A DNA stretch of 64,000 bases from Linanthus parryae (lineage: Eukaryota; Streptophyta; Magnoliopsida; Ericales; Polemoniaceae): assembly GCA_023055425.1 (NCBI GenBank), contig JALGPY010000002.1:49065321-49129320 (forward strand), given 5' to 3'. The first letter of the stretch is position 1. Every line of letters starts with the position of its first letter. Shown piece after piece: positions 21,984 through 33,339 of the stretch. The notes under the pieces were generated by a model that did no database searches, was not told where the DNA came from, and saw only the letters and a program-made list of their open reading frames with translations. Both the position numbers and the translations under genes were made by a program.

Positions 21984-23800
21984 CAGTGTAATCCTTGATT
22001 CACTTATCCTTTCCATAACAAAGCAAACTTATGCATAAATGAAAATGTCTCGAAGATTGAATTTCCATCTTAGTAAATTTCTCTACTACTTAAAACTTTG
22101 TAGTGTTCCTAACTTTTGAGTGTTCCTAACCTTTAATGTATTGACAAAAATGCCCCTACAAATTAGCGTTTTAAACCCGTTCCTTCAACATTCGCGACTG
22201 TTCGTCTATCGGTACATACACCACAGGAGGCCGCTAACCAACTCATAAACAGAAGCATCGCTTCTCATCCATTTCAACCCAACGCAGCGAATCGCAAAAC
22301 GGTCTTTAGGGACAGCACATCAATGGAAACTGAGACTCATCCGTCGCTCCTTCAGGAAGATTTATGACGAAGCTTACTTCTCATTCCTGTTTCGTCGTTG
22401 TTTCTTGAGCATCGCACTCATCGTCGGAACACTGACATCGCCCAACAATTTCTGCACGGATTTTCAGATCCGAATCCTTCTTCTATCACCGATAGGCAAA
22501 TCGTTGCAACAGAGTATGGTTTCCACAATCAATTGTTGCAAACATATCAATCGTGTACTTTTTTTCAAAAAAAAAAAAAAAAAAACTTATGCCCTGCTCT
22601 GCTTTTTTCAATTTAAACCCATACCTGTTAAACTGAAATCATCCACTTAAGCTGATATCCACCATTTGAAAGGGAGAATGACCACATATAGAGATATTGC
22701 AACAACAATTTCACTCCATTTAAAGGGTGAGATAGAGCAAAAAATCAGATCCTGCAGTATTCAGTATTGTTAATGGTCTGTCTGAAATAAATCTTTCTGT
22801 GTTCTTATACTGAAAATTCGGATGAATTTACGCATAGGTCATGCTGTCATGGAGTCCTTGGTAAAACTCGTGAAAAAATGGGAGAGAATAATGGTGGATT
22901 CAACCACAATCACAGGGAATCTACACATGAGCACTACACAGGGAGTCTACACATGAGCACTACAGATTTTTGGCAAGCCGAGGTTACCCTCATGTCAGTT
23001 TTTCGTAGAGAAGCTTGTAAAATGTTGTTGATGATTTTGAGTTTAATCATATTTGTGAAAATCATATTATTACGTTGACATAGATTGCTCATATTTTACA
23101 ACATTTGACAGTGAGATGGATGGAGCTGCGGTGCTTTCGGGAAGCTTTACAAGATCAAGAAAGTGCATTATCCTTTGTAACCGATAGTGTCTCTCATACC
23201 TTATCAAAAAAAAAAAAAAAAAAAAGATAGTGTCTCTCATATAGCATTTACGCTTAGTATCTCACAGATTGATAAAAACTCATTTAAAACGTTTGAAAGA
23301 TACTAATGTTGCCGATTAGGGTGATTGAGATTTTAGAGGTGAAGAACTTGCCTGATTTCAATTGGTCCCTTATTATCTTCATTAATTATTTTTTGATTCA
23401 TTTTTCCTTTCGTTGCCCAAGTGTTGTTCTAATTCCACGCAAGCCCCTACAATTAGAGAATACCATAGCCAATTATATGACTGGCTATTATACATGGGTA
23501 GGTATGATTAAGATAAGCAAATCCATCAATTGAGATCTCCTAATCCGGTAGGATACCAGTAGGATTCAAACATGTGAAATTTGGCTTTCACTCATCATGA
23601 GTGCACCTGGGTAAAGAGGAACATTGCACCAGAGTTAGAATTCTCCATAATATTTCTTGTTTGTCATAAAAAGGAACATTGCACCAATGTGGATCCGAGT
23701 TAGAGTTCTCCATAATATTTCTTGTTTGTCAAAAGGTTTGAAACATAAAACACGGATCGTCCTTAATTGCTTTTTATATAAATTTACATTGCATTCCTTG
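21984..23800. other. no gene; filler inside the Copia span
   Basis: No coding motif is recognised. A 27 bp unit (ACACATGAGCACTACA core) is repeated at about 22917-22967, and a block of about 60 bp containing GGAACATTGCACCA is duplicated at 23619-23735. A-runs of 15-20 bases at 22567 and 23207 may be tails of small retroposons. The DNA separates the polypurine tract from the RNase H of the Copia and is probably inserted sequence. Confidence 0.4.
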
Positions 23801-23802
23801 TA

Positions 23803-24035
23803 CTCCCTTCGTTTTTCTAGGTTCTTCACAAAATTATTTGGGTATTATTTGAACCTAACGATTTGGTTAGCAAAAGAAAGCAAGAATTTGATATTTTCTG
23901 TGGTATTGTAGAGCAATGTTTACTCTACGACATCATAAAAAGATTATCAAATTCTTGAATCATTTTGCTAGTCAAATCGCTAAGCCCAAATAATACCCAA
24001 ATAATTTTGTGAAGAACTTGGAGGAACGGATGGAG
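23803..24035. mobile_element. Stowaway-type MITE (233 bp)
   Basis: Near-perfect inverted ends CTCCCTTCGTTTTTCTAGG (23803) and the inverse of CTCCATCCGTTCCTCCAAG (24035), flanked by TA on both sides (23801-23802, 24036-24037). The arms pair for about 50 bases (TTCACAAAATTATTTGGG with CCCAAATAATTTTGTGAA). There is no coding capacity. Confidence 0.85.
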
Positions 24036-24445
24036 TATTGTATATTGATGTAAGTGAAGTGAGACATGTTAATGAACTAGACACTTGTATTGCATCGAGA
24101 TATATCTTATCAGAAGACATCAGACTCGAATGGCGGGTTTACTGAGTTACTGTAAAGAGGTAAGTTTCTTGGAATACAGAGTTGATTTTCCTATTTGTTT
24201 GATTATACATCTTTTACTAATAAATTTCTTGACATTACTGAAGTAGAATTACTGCGACCATCGTCGTCCAGTTAGAAAAGTTGAATCGACCTCTCAATCA
24301 ATGAAGAGCATATTCAACTATGCAGACGTTAAAGAAAATAAGGCATTGCCAGTAGTACTACACCAGTGAATCATCTATTCATGTACTTGTATTCTCCTTG
24401 CAAAAAGGTGAAGAAAGATATAAGGTACGTTATAGATTTTAGATT

Positions 24446-25254
24446 GGGTAGTGATTCTTACACCAGCTATTTTGATGGTTACACCAGAATTACATTGTCA
24501 TGACTTAATTACCCCCATCAAATTATATTTAATATTAGAATTATTCCCTCTGCAATCATTAATTTAATGCATATTTAATATTTCCAAAAATAATGTACAA
24601 ATCATCTCAGTAGATTTTGCTATTCTTTCCGAAACATCCTGAACCCTTTCTTTTAAACCCAAGAAAGAAAGCCTCTCTTTTTAATTGTGTAGTTGTTTCT
24701 AAACTTTTGTAAAAGGTGAATTGAAAACTGCACTGAAAATTCTGAAATACCACCACACCACCACCAGTTTTCATTATCTTCAACTACATTTTGTGTTGTT
24801 TTCCAAAAAAAAAAAAAAAAAAAAAAAAACAAAAAACTACATTTTGTGTCCTTCCATCTTTGTTTGCGTCTAAATGATACGTTGTGTAACTTGGTCTTCT
24901 ACTTTTTTTTACCTCTATACATATCCATTTTTTTTTGTACTTTATTTTTGGGAAACTTCTTAAACTTACTTTTAGATAGTCATTGTCTTTTCAGAATAAT
25001 GAGATTACAAGTGTTCTTAATAGGATGGTAGCATAAAAATCGAGGGATACTAATGTTTGAAAAGGAATAGCAAATCGTTTAATAGCAAATTTGTGGAGAT
25101 ACTAAGATGGTAAAAATTTCAAACTTGTAATAAATAGATGATTGCAAAAGGAGTAATTACAATAATGTTACACGTGATTAATGAGGGGTAATTAAGTCAT
25201 GCAAACAAAAATCTGGTGTAATCATCAAAATAGCTGGTGTAAGAATCACTACCC
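24446..25254. mobile_element. non-autonomous TIR element (about 810 bp)
   Basis: The left end, GGGTAGTGATTCTTACACCA then GCTATTTTGATGGTTACACC, is the inverse of the right end at about 25210-25254. TATAGATTTTA occurs just outside both ends (about 24431-24441 and 25255-25265), consistent with a 9-11 bp target duplication (MULE-like) if the left end starts a few bases earlier. An A-rich run is at 24806-24829. No transposase is present. A truncated relative is at 17998-18042. Confidence 0.7.
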
Positions 25255-25264
25255 TATAGATTTT

Positions 25265-26084
25265 AATATATAACGTTAAATACTAAATGTGCAAGCTATA
25301 ACAAACAACAATGAAGTCCAATCAATATGATATGAGAAGACAATGGCGTACAAAAGTTTCAAAGATGCATGGATCTATGAAGTGCCGGAGATATTAATAG
25401 TTTCCGAAGCTGCTTCGTCATTTAAGTACGTTTTTATGTTTGATATGGTATTTCGCCGACATAAATATTGATGAGTTCACACGCTTTAATGTAAAATAAA
25501 TTCGTTGCACATGATTTAAATTTATTTTAGAATGTTTCATATATTCTTTCGATTCGATAATGTTAGCAACACAATTCGTTTGACAAATATAAATAACTAA
25601 TAAGTATATAAAATACAACAACACAAGAAAATTAGTTACCCACGTGCAACACACGTGCACCAAACTAGTATCTTCAAATATTCGAGTATAGGGGTGTCCT
25701 ATGGATTGAACCCTTTCTACTCATGATGAATACATGAAAGTAAAATACTCATAAGTTCAACATATTCCATGTTCTAACTTGACACTTATTTTTACTAGCC
25801 TAGTGTCACTATCCTTCAATGAGCATATAAAAGCCAAGTCCCAACTTCTTGAAGCGGCTAAACTCCATATTCATATAGGTGGTTCTTTTCCTCTTGTACC
25901 TGCCATACAATTTTTCAAATGAACCATTAAGAAGTGTAAACTTCAACCTTCTTAACTTGCAGGTCTGAACACATACCTTGGGATGATCGTTGTGTTCCAA
26001 TTTCTTCATGTAAGAGTTCCACATTGAATTCAGCTTCTAACGTTGTATTAGAAGAGAATTGGGTATCTTAACATAAGAGATCTT
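25265..26084. other. no gene; partly Copia 3' untranslated region
   Basis: Read on the minus strand, 25690-26084 follows the end of RNase H and is probably the 3' untranslated part of the Copia. 25265-25680 shows nothing recognisable. Confidence 0.4.
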
Positions 26085-26960
26085 TTAGATGGACTTTAAT
26101 CCCATCCCCACGGCCGACTTGTGCACTAAGTCCCTTGCTAACTCTTTGGTTAGATGATCCGCAAGATTTTGTTCTATACAAACAAACTCAACCGATATCA
26201 CACCATTCATGATTAATTCTCGAATGATGCTATGTCTGACACCCAAGTGTCTAGACTTACCATTATACACCTGACTATATGCCTTGGCCAGAGTAGCAAC
26301 ACTAACACACCTGATAGATATTGGTGAAATCGGTTTGACCCACAATGGAATCTTATACACTAAATTCCTTAGTCATTCGGCCTCATTACCGGCTGTAGCC
26401 AATGCCACAAATTCAGATTACATTGTTGATTTAGTACTGCTAGTTTGCTTCTTTGAAGCCCATGAGATCGCCCCTCCACCAAGTAGAAAAAACCCATCCA
26501 CTAGTGGAGGAATGATCTTCCATATTATTTATCCAACTTGCATCAGAATATCCTTCTAGCACCGAAGGACTTCCACTGTAGGTCAAACCATAATTCATGG
26601 TTTTACTTAAATATTTTAATACTCTCCTCATTGTCTCTCAATGATATGTGCTTGGATTGCTAGTATACCTACTTACCTTTCCAACATCAAATGCTATATC
26701 TGGTCGTGTACTACATGGCATACATTAGACAACCAATATCCCAAGAGTATTCCGGTTGAGATATAGCCTTGCATTGGTTAGGAAACAACTTCACATTCGG
26801 TTCCATCGGAGTACTAACCGGAGAACAATTTTCACAATTAAATTTCTTTAACACGTTCTCAATGTAATGAGATTGTGAAGTGGTAATGCCCTTGTTCTCA
26901 CGTTTAATCCTAATACCTACGATTACTTCAGCCTCCCCCAAATCCTTCATTTAAAATTTA
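26085..26960 (-). pseudogene. Copia reverse transcriptase / RNase H fragment
   Basis: Minus-strand frames, in order: FLSSKF then MKDLGEAEVIVGIRIKRE (end of RT), SQSHYIENVLKKFNCEN, then RVLKYLSKTMNYGLTYSG with YSDASW (RNase H), then SRHLGVRHSIIRELI and EQNLADHLTKELARDLV (RNase H C-terminus). All are standard Ty1/Copia pol motifs. Stops and frameshifts separate the blocks, and the upstream RT catalytic core is missing, so no active enzyme can be made. Confidence 0.85.
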
Positions 26961-27029
26961 GATGACAAAAAATCCTTCGCTTGATCCACGTGATCTTGGC
27001 TGGTACCAAAGATCAACATGTCATCATTT

Positions 27030-27264
27030 AGAATGTGTCCTCATTAGATGTAGTCATCATTCTCCCACTTCGATCTCCTCCTTGTCTGTTCCAGGTTTTC
27101 CTCCTCCACGACTTCAGGCATCGGGGTGGTGAGAACGTAAACGACCTCCAACGCGTCTACAAGAAGTGCATCTTCTTCTGCCACCTTCGGAAATCCTGCC
27201 CTTCGAACTTCTCCAGTTTCATGAACTTACTTGTCATGTCTTGAACAGTGTTGCCGTTCGTCAT
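27030..27264 (-). pseudogene. Copia gag N-terminus fused to RT (copy 1)
   Basis: From the ATG at 27264-27262 the minus strand encodes a Copia gag start with KLEKFEGQDFRRWQKKMHF, the UBN2-type gag signature, followed by a frameshift and stop. The gag reading then runs at about 27030 straight into RT sequence (DDMLIFGTSQDHVDQAKDF). The missing segment includes the rest of gag, protease, integrase and the start of RT. A short ATGATGAC repeat at the joint suggests microhomology-mediated deletion. Confidence 0.7.
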
Positions 27265-27285
27265 GATTCAGAATACTTTAATCTT

Positions 27286-27811
27286 TGTAGGAATTTGGGG
27301 TGTTTAGAACGGGAACAAAAGGCCTGGATAATCTCTGCGTCGTGGGATCACTTTCAGATTAAAGTATTTCGGCAGTGTGCGCGAAATCTATAATCGGATA
27401 AAACAGAGACTGTATCAAGAACGAATATGGTGTTTGCTATGGATTTCCGAACTTAGAGGAGTTCTCTCTGTTTTCTTTATTCGACCAAATTTCCAACATA
27501 TAGGAAGTGGACAGGCGGTTAATGGCGGTTATAACCGTTGCCCGGTGGTTATAACTGCTGCCCCTGGTAGTTATAGTTATAACCGCTGTCCCCGGTGGTT
27601 ATAACCACTGCCCCCGGCGGTTATAACCGCTGCCCCCGACCCCCGTCGGGGCCGGGCGCCCCCGAACTTCCGTTGTCCAAGATATTAGTATATTTGTGTA
27701 CACACGTGTACTCCACACCTCCTAACGTGTACAATTTATATGCCAATGTCTATTTGGTCGTAAGGAAATCCGATTACACAAAAATGTTTGATGACACTAA
27801 AATCACCAACA
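27286..27811 (-). repeat. Copia LTR, extra copy from the tandem duplication
   Basis: 526 bp, minus strand, ends TGTTGGTG...CCTACA. It lacks the MITE of the copy at 21163-21969 and has fewer GGTTATAACC units. Confidence 0.8.
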
Positions 27812-27853
27812 TAAGCTTATTTCCACTTCTCAATTTTGCCTACAAAATTATGC

Positions 27854-28580
27854 CATCAGAATATCCTTCTAGCACCGAAGGACTTCCACTGTATGTCAAA
27901 CCATAATTCATGGTTTTCCTTAAAAAATTTAATACTCTCCTCGTTGTCTCTCAATGATGTGTGCTTGGATTGCTAGTATACCTACTTACCTTTCCAACAT
28001 CAAATGCTATATCTGGTCGTGTACTAATCATGGCATACATTAGACAACCAGTAGCCCTAGAGTATTCCAGTTGAGATACAGCCTTGCATTGGTTAGGCAA
28101 CAACTTCACATTCAGTTCCATCGGAGTACTAACCGGAGAACAATTTTCACAGATAAATTTCTTTAACACGTTCTCAATGTAATGAGATTGTGAAATAGTA
28201 ATTCCCTTGTTCTCACGTTTAATCCTAATACCTACGATTACTTCATCCTCCCCCAAATCTTTCATTTAAAATTTAGATGACAAAAAATCCTTCGCTTGAT
28301 CCACTTGATGTTGGCTAGTACCAAAGATCAACATGTCATCATTTAGAATGTGTCCTCAGCAGATGTAGTCATCATTCTCCCACTTCGATCTCCTCCTTGT
28401 CTGTTCCAGGGTTTCCTCCTCCACGACTTCAGGCATCGGGGTGGTGAGAACGTAAACGACCTCCAATGCGGTCTACAAGAAGTGCATCTTCTTCTGCCAC
28501 CTTCGGAAATCCTGCCCTTCGAACTTCTCCAGTTTCATGAACTTACTTGTCATGTCTTGAACAGTGTTGCCGTTCGTCAT
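27854..28580 (-). pseudogene. Copia gag-RT fusion fragment (copy 2)
   Basis: Second copy of the gag start (ATG 28580-28578) and RT end. The RT part (28265-27951) is open for 104 codons, including MKDLGEDEVIVGIRIKRE and CLMYAMISTRPDIAFDVG, the end-of-RT motif of Copia elements. RNase H is cut off at 27854 by the duplication joint. The same gag-to-RT deletion is present, so the deletion predates the duplication. Confidence 0.75.
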
Positions 28581-28601
28581 GATTCAGAATACTTTAATCT
28601 T

Positions 28602-29144
28602 TGAAGGAATTTGGGGTGTTTATAACGGGAACAAAAGGCCTGGATAATCTCTGAGTCGTGGGATCACTTTCAGATTAAAGTATTTCGGCAGTGTGCGCGA
28701 AATCTATAATCGGATAAAACAGAGACTGTATCAAGAACGAATATGGTGTTTGCTATGGATTTCCGAACTCAGAGGAGTTCTCTCTGTTTTCTTTATTCGA
28801 CCAAATTTCCAACATATAGGAAGTGGACAGGCGGTTAATGGCGGTTAATGGCGGTTATAACCGTTTCTCGGTGGTTATAACTGCTGCCCCTGGTAGTTAT
28901 AGTTATAACCGCTGCCCCCGATGGTTATAACCACTGCCCCCGGCGGTTATAACCGCTGCCCCCGACCCCCGCCGGGGCCGGCGCCCCCGAACTTCCGTTG
29001 TCCAGAGGACCAAGACATAAGTATATTTGTGTCCACGCGTGTACTCCACACCTCCTAACGTGTACAATTTATACGCCAATGTCTATTTGGTCGTAAGTAA
29101 ATCCAATTACCCAAAAATGTTTGATGACACTAAAATCACCAACA
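28602..29144 (-). repeat. Copia 5' LTR
   Basis: 543 bp, minus strand, start TGTTGGTGATTTTAG at 29144. The inner end reads CCTTCA instead of CCTACA. The central GC-rich palindromic array is at 28830-28990. No tRNA primer site is seen between it and gag (28601-28581), which is too short for a normal leader. Confidence 0.75.
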
Positions 29145-29282
29145 TAAGCTTATTTCCACTTCTCAATTTTGCCTACAAAATTATGCCACCTATGAATTTG
29201 GAGGGGTAGAGTGTATCGAAAAAGACTAATATCTTCTAACAAATCACAAAGTCACCTCAATACTCTCATTCGCACTTGCACG

Positions 29283-29489
29283 CAAGGGCGGATGCAAGCA
29301 TTGAGTTGTGGGTGCTATAGCCCCTACTCAAGTTTTCAAAATTGCAATTTTGATTTACATTTTATCACAAAATTCTTTTTTAACCCCCACTGGAATTAAA
29401 TAATAACCCTTTTATTTAGTTCTATTTGCTAAAATGTTTACATTTAAAACTTTAGCCCCCACTGATGCAAAATCCTGAATCCGTCCCTG
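29283..29489. mobile_element. hAT-like MITE (207 bp)
   Basis: Inverted ends CAAGGGCGGATGCAAGCAT (29283) and the inverse of CAGGGACGGATTCAGGAT (ending 29489), flanked by CTTGCACG (29275-29282) and CATGCACG (29490-29497), seven of eight bases alike. CAGGG-type TIRs with an 8 bp duplication are characteristic of hAT. Non-coding. Confidence 0.8.
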
Positions 29490-29497
29490 CATGCACG

Positions 29498-30756
29498 TTC
29501 CAGTTATTTGCAGGCATTTGGTGTCATGTACCACTAGTTCTTCGCACACCTTTTGACTTTCAATAGCCTCTGTTTGTGGTCTTGTTCTCTCGCTAAGTAC
29601 ATTTGATTGTTCCCTTGTATTATTCTACTTTATTAGTGAAGTTATATGTATTCGATACAAGAATATGTTATAATTTCAAAGCTCAATATCTCTTTCATCT
29701 TGTGAATTCTTTGCTTAACTTCTCATGTTCGGCAGGTGATGGTCGGCTGATCATTTGTAGGGTTACGATGGTACAAGTGGTGGGATAAACTGGTTTCCGG
29801 ACCAGTAATTTGTCACAATGGGGGCTAAAAAGGTTCTAAGTTTAGTAACGAGTTTCCTAATCAATTTAAAGCAGTCATGGGTTAATTGTTTGTCTCCATC
29901 TGCATGTGCCTGCAACTGATTTTATCGAATTGATGTTGTAGTCACCTTCTTTTGTATGAAATGAATTGTCAATAGAGGACTATCCATCATTCCATCTCAC
30001 GGATCTCACTGTTAAGAGAATTAATCACTAGTTGTAAGCTGGTTTAGATTTAAAAAGACCAAGAAATGAATAATAAACTTTTGGTCCGTGTCATCTTAAA
30101 ATATCAACACATTCCATCCATTATTTATTTCATGTGTTACACGAAGATCATATCCATACAAGATAATGAGCGACAAAATTGCTAAAAAGGAATGTGAAAT
30201 CACGAGTGCGAAGGATAAAAAGGCATAGGAATAAATGTTGAAGAGAGGGCTCAAAGACTTCGTTTTGGTCTATTTGAGTTGTGACAATTGATTCTTACGT
30301 CCACCAACTAGGAACTTACTACATTGGTTCACATTTTTGTCTGAACAGCATTGGTCCCATGTTTATGACAAACGCAAAGCAGAGGCAAACCCCCGAAATA
30401 AGTACTGTTATATTCCGAAAAGAAGCTACATTGCATTATTTTTTCTTGTGAGCAGAGCATTGCATTATGTTATTTGTTATATAAGAATTTAATGTCTTTT
30501 TTTTGGGAAATTTAATGTCAATTTTGGGATGAGTTCTATGATGTAGCACTACTTGTCGCACTCAATGCATATCTTGTCACAATTCTCGTCTAAGATCACC
30601 CTAGAATGAGTTCTCTTTCGGATTGAAAGTTCGGTTAAAATAGTTTTCTTCTTCTATGTAAAACAATAGATTAGCATCTCTTTACGTGTGGAAAATAAAG
30701 TGAAAAAAGTGTTAACAAGTGTTCGATGTATCTTACCGAGAATTGATTCTTACACT
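29498..30756. other. no gene recognised
   Basis: AT-rich sequence without recognisable coding motif, element end or RNA gene. Confidence 0.5.
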
Positions 30757-31154
30757 GGGGTTGTTTGGATGAGCTGAAATAAGTGAGAGGTTGAGCTTAA
30801 AAGCTCTTTTTATCTGTAGTGTTTGGATGGGATAGAATATTTTTAAAGATGGTGAGGTTTGAACATGAGGCCTCATGTAATTGATTCAAACACTTTACCA
30901 CTGTGATAACACAACATTGTGTAAAAAGAACCAAAAATTACATTAAAGAGTTCGGAATTTTGCCAAAAAAATCCGGAATCCCGCAAAAAATCCGGAAATC
31001 CGGCTGAAAATCCGGAAATCCGGATTTCAAGCCGGAATTCCGGAACTTTTTTGGCGGAATTCCGTTTCCTTTGTTTGTTCGGAGAGGTTTGACCGGATTT
31101 TTCAAATTTTTGACATTTTAGTTCCTCTCTACTTACTCTCATCCAAACAAGCCC
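30757..31154. mobile_element. TIR MITE with internal CCGGAAATCCGG repeats (398 bp)
   Basis: The left end GGGGTTGTTTGGATGAG (30757) is the inverse of CTCATCCAAACAAGCCC (ending 31154), and pairing runs on through CTTACTC-like blocks. GG(G)TTGTTTGGATG ends are common among plant MITEs, but the flanking bases do not give a clear target duplication, so hAT and PIF/Harbinger both remain possible. The core (about 30960-31080) is an array of TCCGGAAATCCGG and TTCCGG palindromes. Confidence 0.6.
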
Positions 31155-31458
31155 ATTATCTCACGGACTGGAGGTGAAGCAAACTTTGTAGTAGTTTTTT
31201 GTTCCAAGGCTTTTGAACTGTTGCAACCGTTCAGGGCAACCTAAGGGAGAGGCAGGTGCGGTCAGTTGCTTTAGGTGTAAGATATTCGGGCCTTATAATT
31301 TATACTAATAGTTAAGATTAATTATCTACTATGATATAATTTTATCATAGTATGAACACCAGTTTGGAGCAAATGGGTGCTAGTCTAGTGTTTTGAGTGT
31401 TTAAAATCCCTGCATGAGGTCCGGGTTCAAAGTCGGCTATATGACGTAATATTTTTAA
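31155..31458. other. no gene recognised
   Basis: A 300 bp spacer between two elements. Nothing is recognised; it ends with the likely left target duplication of the TIR element (ATATTTTTA, about 31449-31457). Confidence 0.4.
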
Positions 31459-31713
31459 GGCTTAATTACTTAATGCATACTCCAATATATTGAAACTCTC
31501 ACATTGCAACCTTCAGTTGTAAAACTAGCTTATTGCACATTCCATTTGCAAAAAAAATGTCAATGTGAAACTGGTAAAAACATACCGTCCAACAAATTTC
31601 CGATCAGAGTTCTCTGCTACTCTAGTGAGAGAAAGTTAGAGAGAGAAGTCTTGTGACTTTGTCGCAAGTTTTCGTTTCTTTGCAAGTCAAGAATCGTTGT
31701 TCTCGTTAGAGAT

Positions 31714-32894
31714 ATGAGTGTCTCAGATGAAAATGCTCTTATTGAAAGCCTAAAGCAAGTCGAAATCCAGTCGGATGAAGAGCCTCTTTCTGACAAGGAG
31801 GTCGAGATTGAGTTAAGTGAAGGTGAAGGTGAAGAAAGGGTTGCAGAGTACTGCAACACTGGTAGGGAAGATTATAGCTCCAAAGCCGGTGAACCTTACA
31901 GGTTTAAAGAAGACGATGTCAGAGGTTTGGGGAAAGCCATGAAGATTCAAAGTTGAGCATTTAAGTGGAAAGTTTTATCAATTCTTTTTAGGAGATGACG
32001 CCAGTATGGATAAAGTTCTAAAGGAAGGTCGTGGTTCTTCAAGAATCACCTTCTAGTCCTCTAAAAATGGACCCCTGAAGTCTCAATTACAGATGATTGC
32101 TTCACAAGAACTCCTTTTATGGGTTCAAGTGTGGCATTTGCCAAATGTTTTAATGACAAAAGGAGTGATGAATAATATTGGGCTACAGTTTGGAGAAGTT
32201 TTGGAAAAGAAAATAGTTGGCAAAGCTACGGATTCGGGAAGAATAGTTCGTATGAAAGTCATGCTGGAAATTAACAAACCCGTTCTTAGAGATGCAAAAC
32301 TCAAGTTGCAGGGAGAAAATGTTACTGAAGTGGATTTCAAATATGAAAGACTCCCGAACTTATGCAACAGTTGTGGGGTTATCGATCATGAAGATAAGGA
32401 GTGTAGTTCATTAAAGAAGGGGAAACCCCCCCCCCCATGTTTGAAGCTAAGAAACTCAGAGCCATCCAGCGGATCTCTGGGACGGAGATCAATCAAGAAA
32501 ATAAGAGGGTTCTAGTAGCCTGTCAAGATCAATGAAAAAGAATCTCATCCTTGCCTTTCCAAATGTCCTGAAGAAGAAGATGCCGGCAAAAACAAAGCGT
32601 TTGGCTCTGCCGTCACAACCAGCTAAAAGGTCGCCGGATAAAGGGAAGACGGAAAGTGGGATGATGTTTTCCCCAGGAAGAGAGCGTGGAGTCCTGGAAA
32701 GTGGTGAGAGAATTATTGCATTATTAGCTCCGTTGCTCGAGAAAGAAGCTGTCGCTTGCTGCAGCAGTCTCCAAAAATTCTTGGAAAGTGGAGAAGATAA
32801 TGAAGAAGCGGGAAATGATAGTGGCGTTCAAAACTATCCTACTTGGCCAGCTATTTTATCTTCCTCTATAGGCTTAAACATACCAACTCTTTAG
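31714..32894 (+). pseudogene. LINE ORF1 (nucleic acid-binding, CCHC knuckle)
   Basis: An acidic N-terminus from ATG 31714 is followed by frame breaks. The 32093-32515 frame contains a DUF4283-type region (WVQVWHLPNVLMTKG ... VDFKYERLPNLC) ending in the zinc knuckle CNSCGVIDHEDKEC, spacing C-x2-C-x4-H-x4-C. A Lys/Pro-rich tail continues in another frame to 32894. ORF1 proteins of plant L1 elements bind the element RNA. At least two frameshifts make this copy inactive; a C8 run at 32428-32435 may be one of them. Confidence 0.75.
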
Positions 32895-33339
32895 GAAGAG
32901 GCAATCTCTTATGGCCCATCTGAGCCCAATATGTTTATCAATGAGTCCAATCTGAAACAGCCACTTACCAAGAATTTAAAGCCCAACAGAGAGGAGATGG
33001 CGACTTTAGAGAAGGGTATTTCGGTCTTTCCACATGATTCAGCTACACAAGATGATGCAAAATGAAACAAAGATGAAGACGAAACCCTAATGGGGGAAGG
33101 GAAGAAAGCAGAAGAAATGAAGAAATCTCGCCAATGTTGGAAACGGCAAGCCAGAGACCAAGGAAGCATGCCACGAGTACAATTGTTGATTGAGAAGAAA
33201 AGTTTGAAACGAATAGAAGGAGACTGGATGGACGTTGACTCTGAAGGACTATCATAAGGAAAGAAGTTGAAGAAATCAGTTGATACACCTCATTTTGATG
33301 CTGATTGGGTGGAGGAAACCAACCCTAACTGGTCTCAAT

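Larger units (their letters stand above)
21163..29144 (-). mobile_element. Copia retrotransposon, internally deleted and rearranged
   Basis: Both outer LTRs lie on the minus strand. The 3' LTR (21163-21969) is preceded by the polypurine tract AAATGGGGGAGGAT (minus strand, 21970-21983), and the 5' LTR is at 28602-29144. Between them the minus strand carries the start of gag fused directly to reverse transcriptase and RNase H; protease, integrase and most of gag are missing. A block of about 1.3 kb including the 5' LTR is present twice. A Stowaway-type MITE sits in the 3' LTR, and two other TIR elements plus unidentified DNA fill 22.0-25.7 kb. That these pieces form one element is inferred from strand, order and the possible TAATC/TAAGC target duplication. 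Confidence 0.6.
26541..29187 (-). repeat. tandem duplication, unit about 1.31-1.33 kb
   Basis: 26541-27853 and 27854-29187 are the same sequence in the same order: RNase H/RT fragment, gag start, LTR, then about 40 bp of DNA outside the LTR ending ACAAAATTATGCC. The junction at 27853/27854 joins non-element flank to the middle of RNase H, so the event was a duplication of element plus flank rather than a second transposition. Confidence 0.8.
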
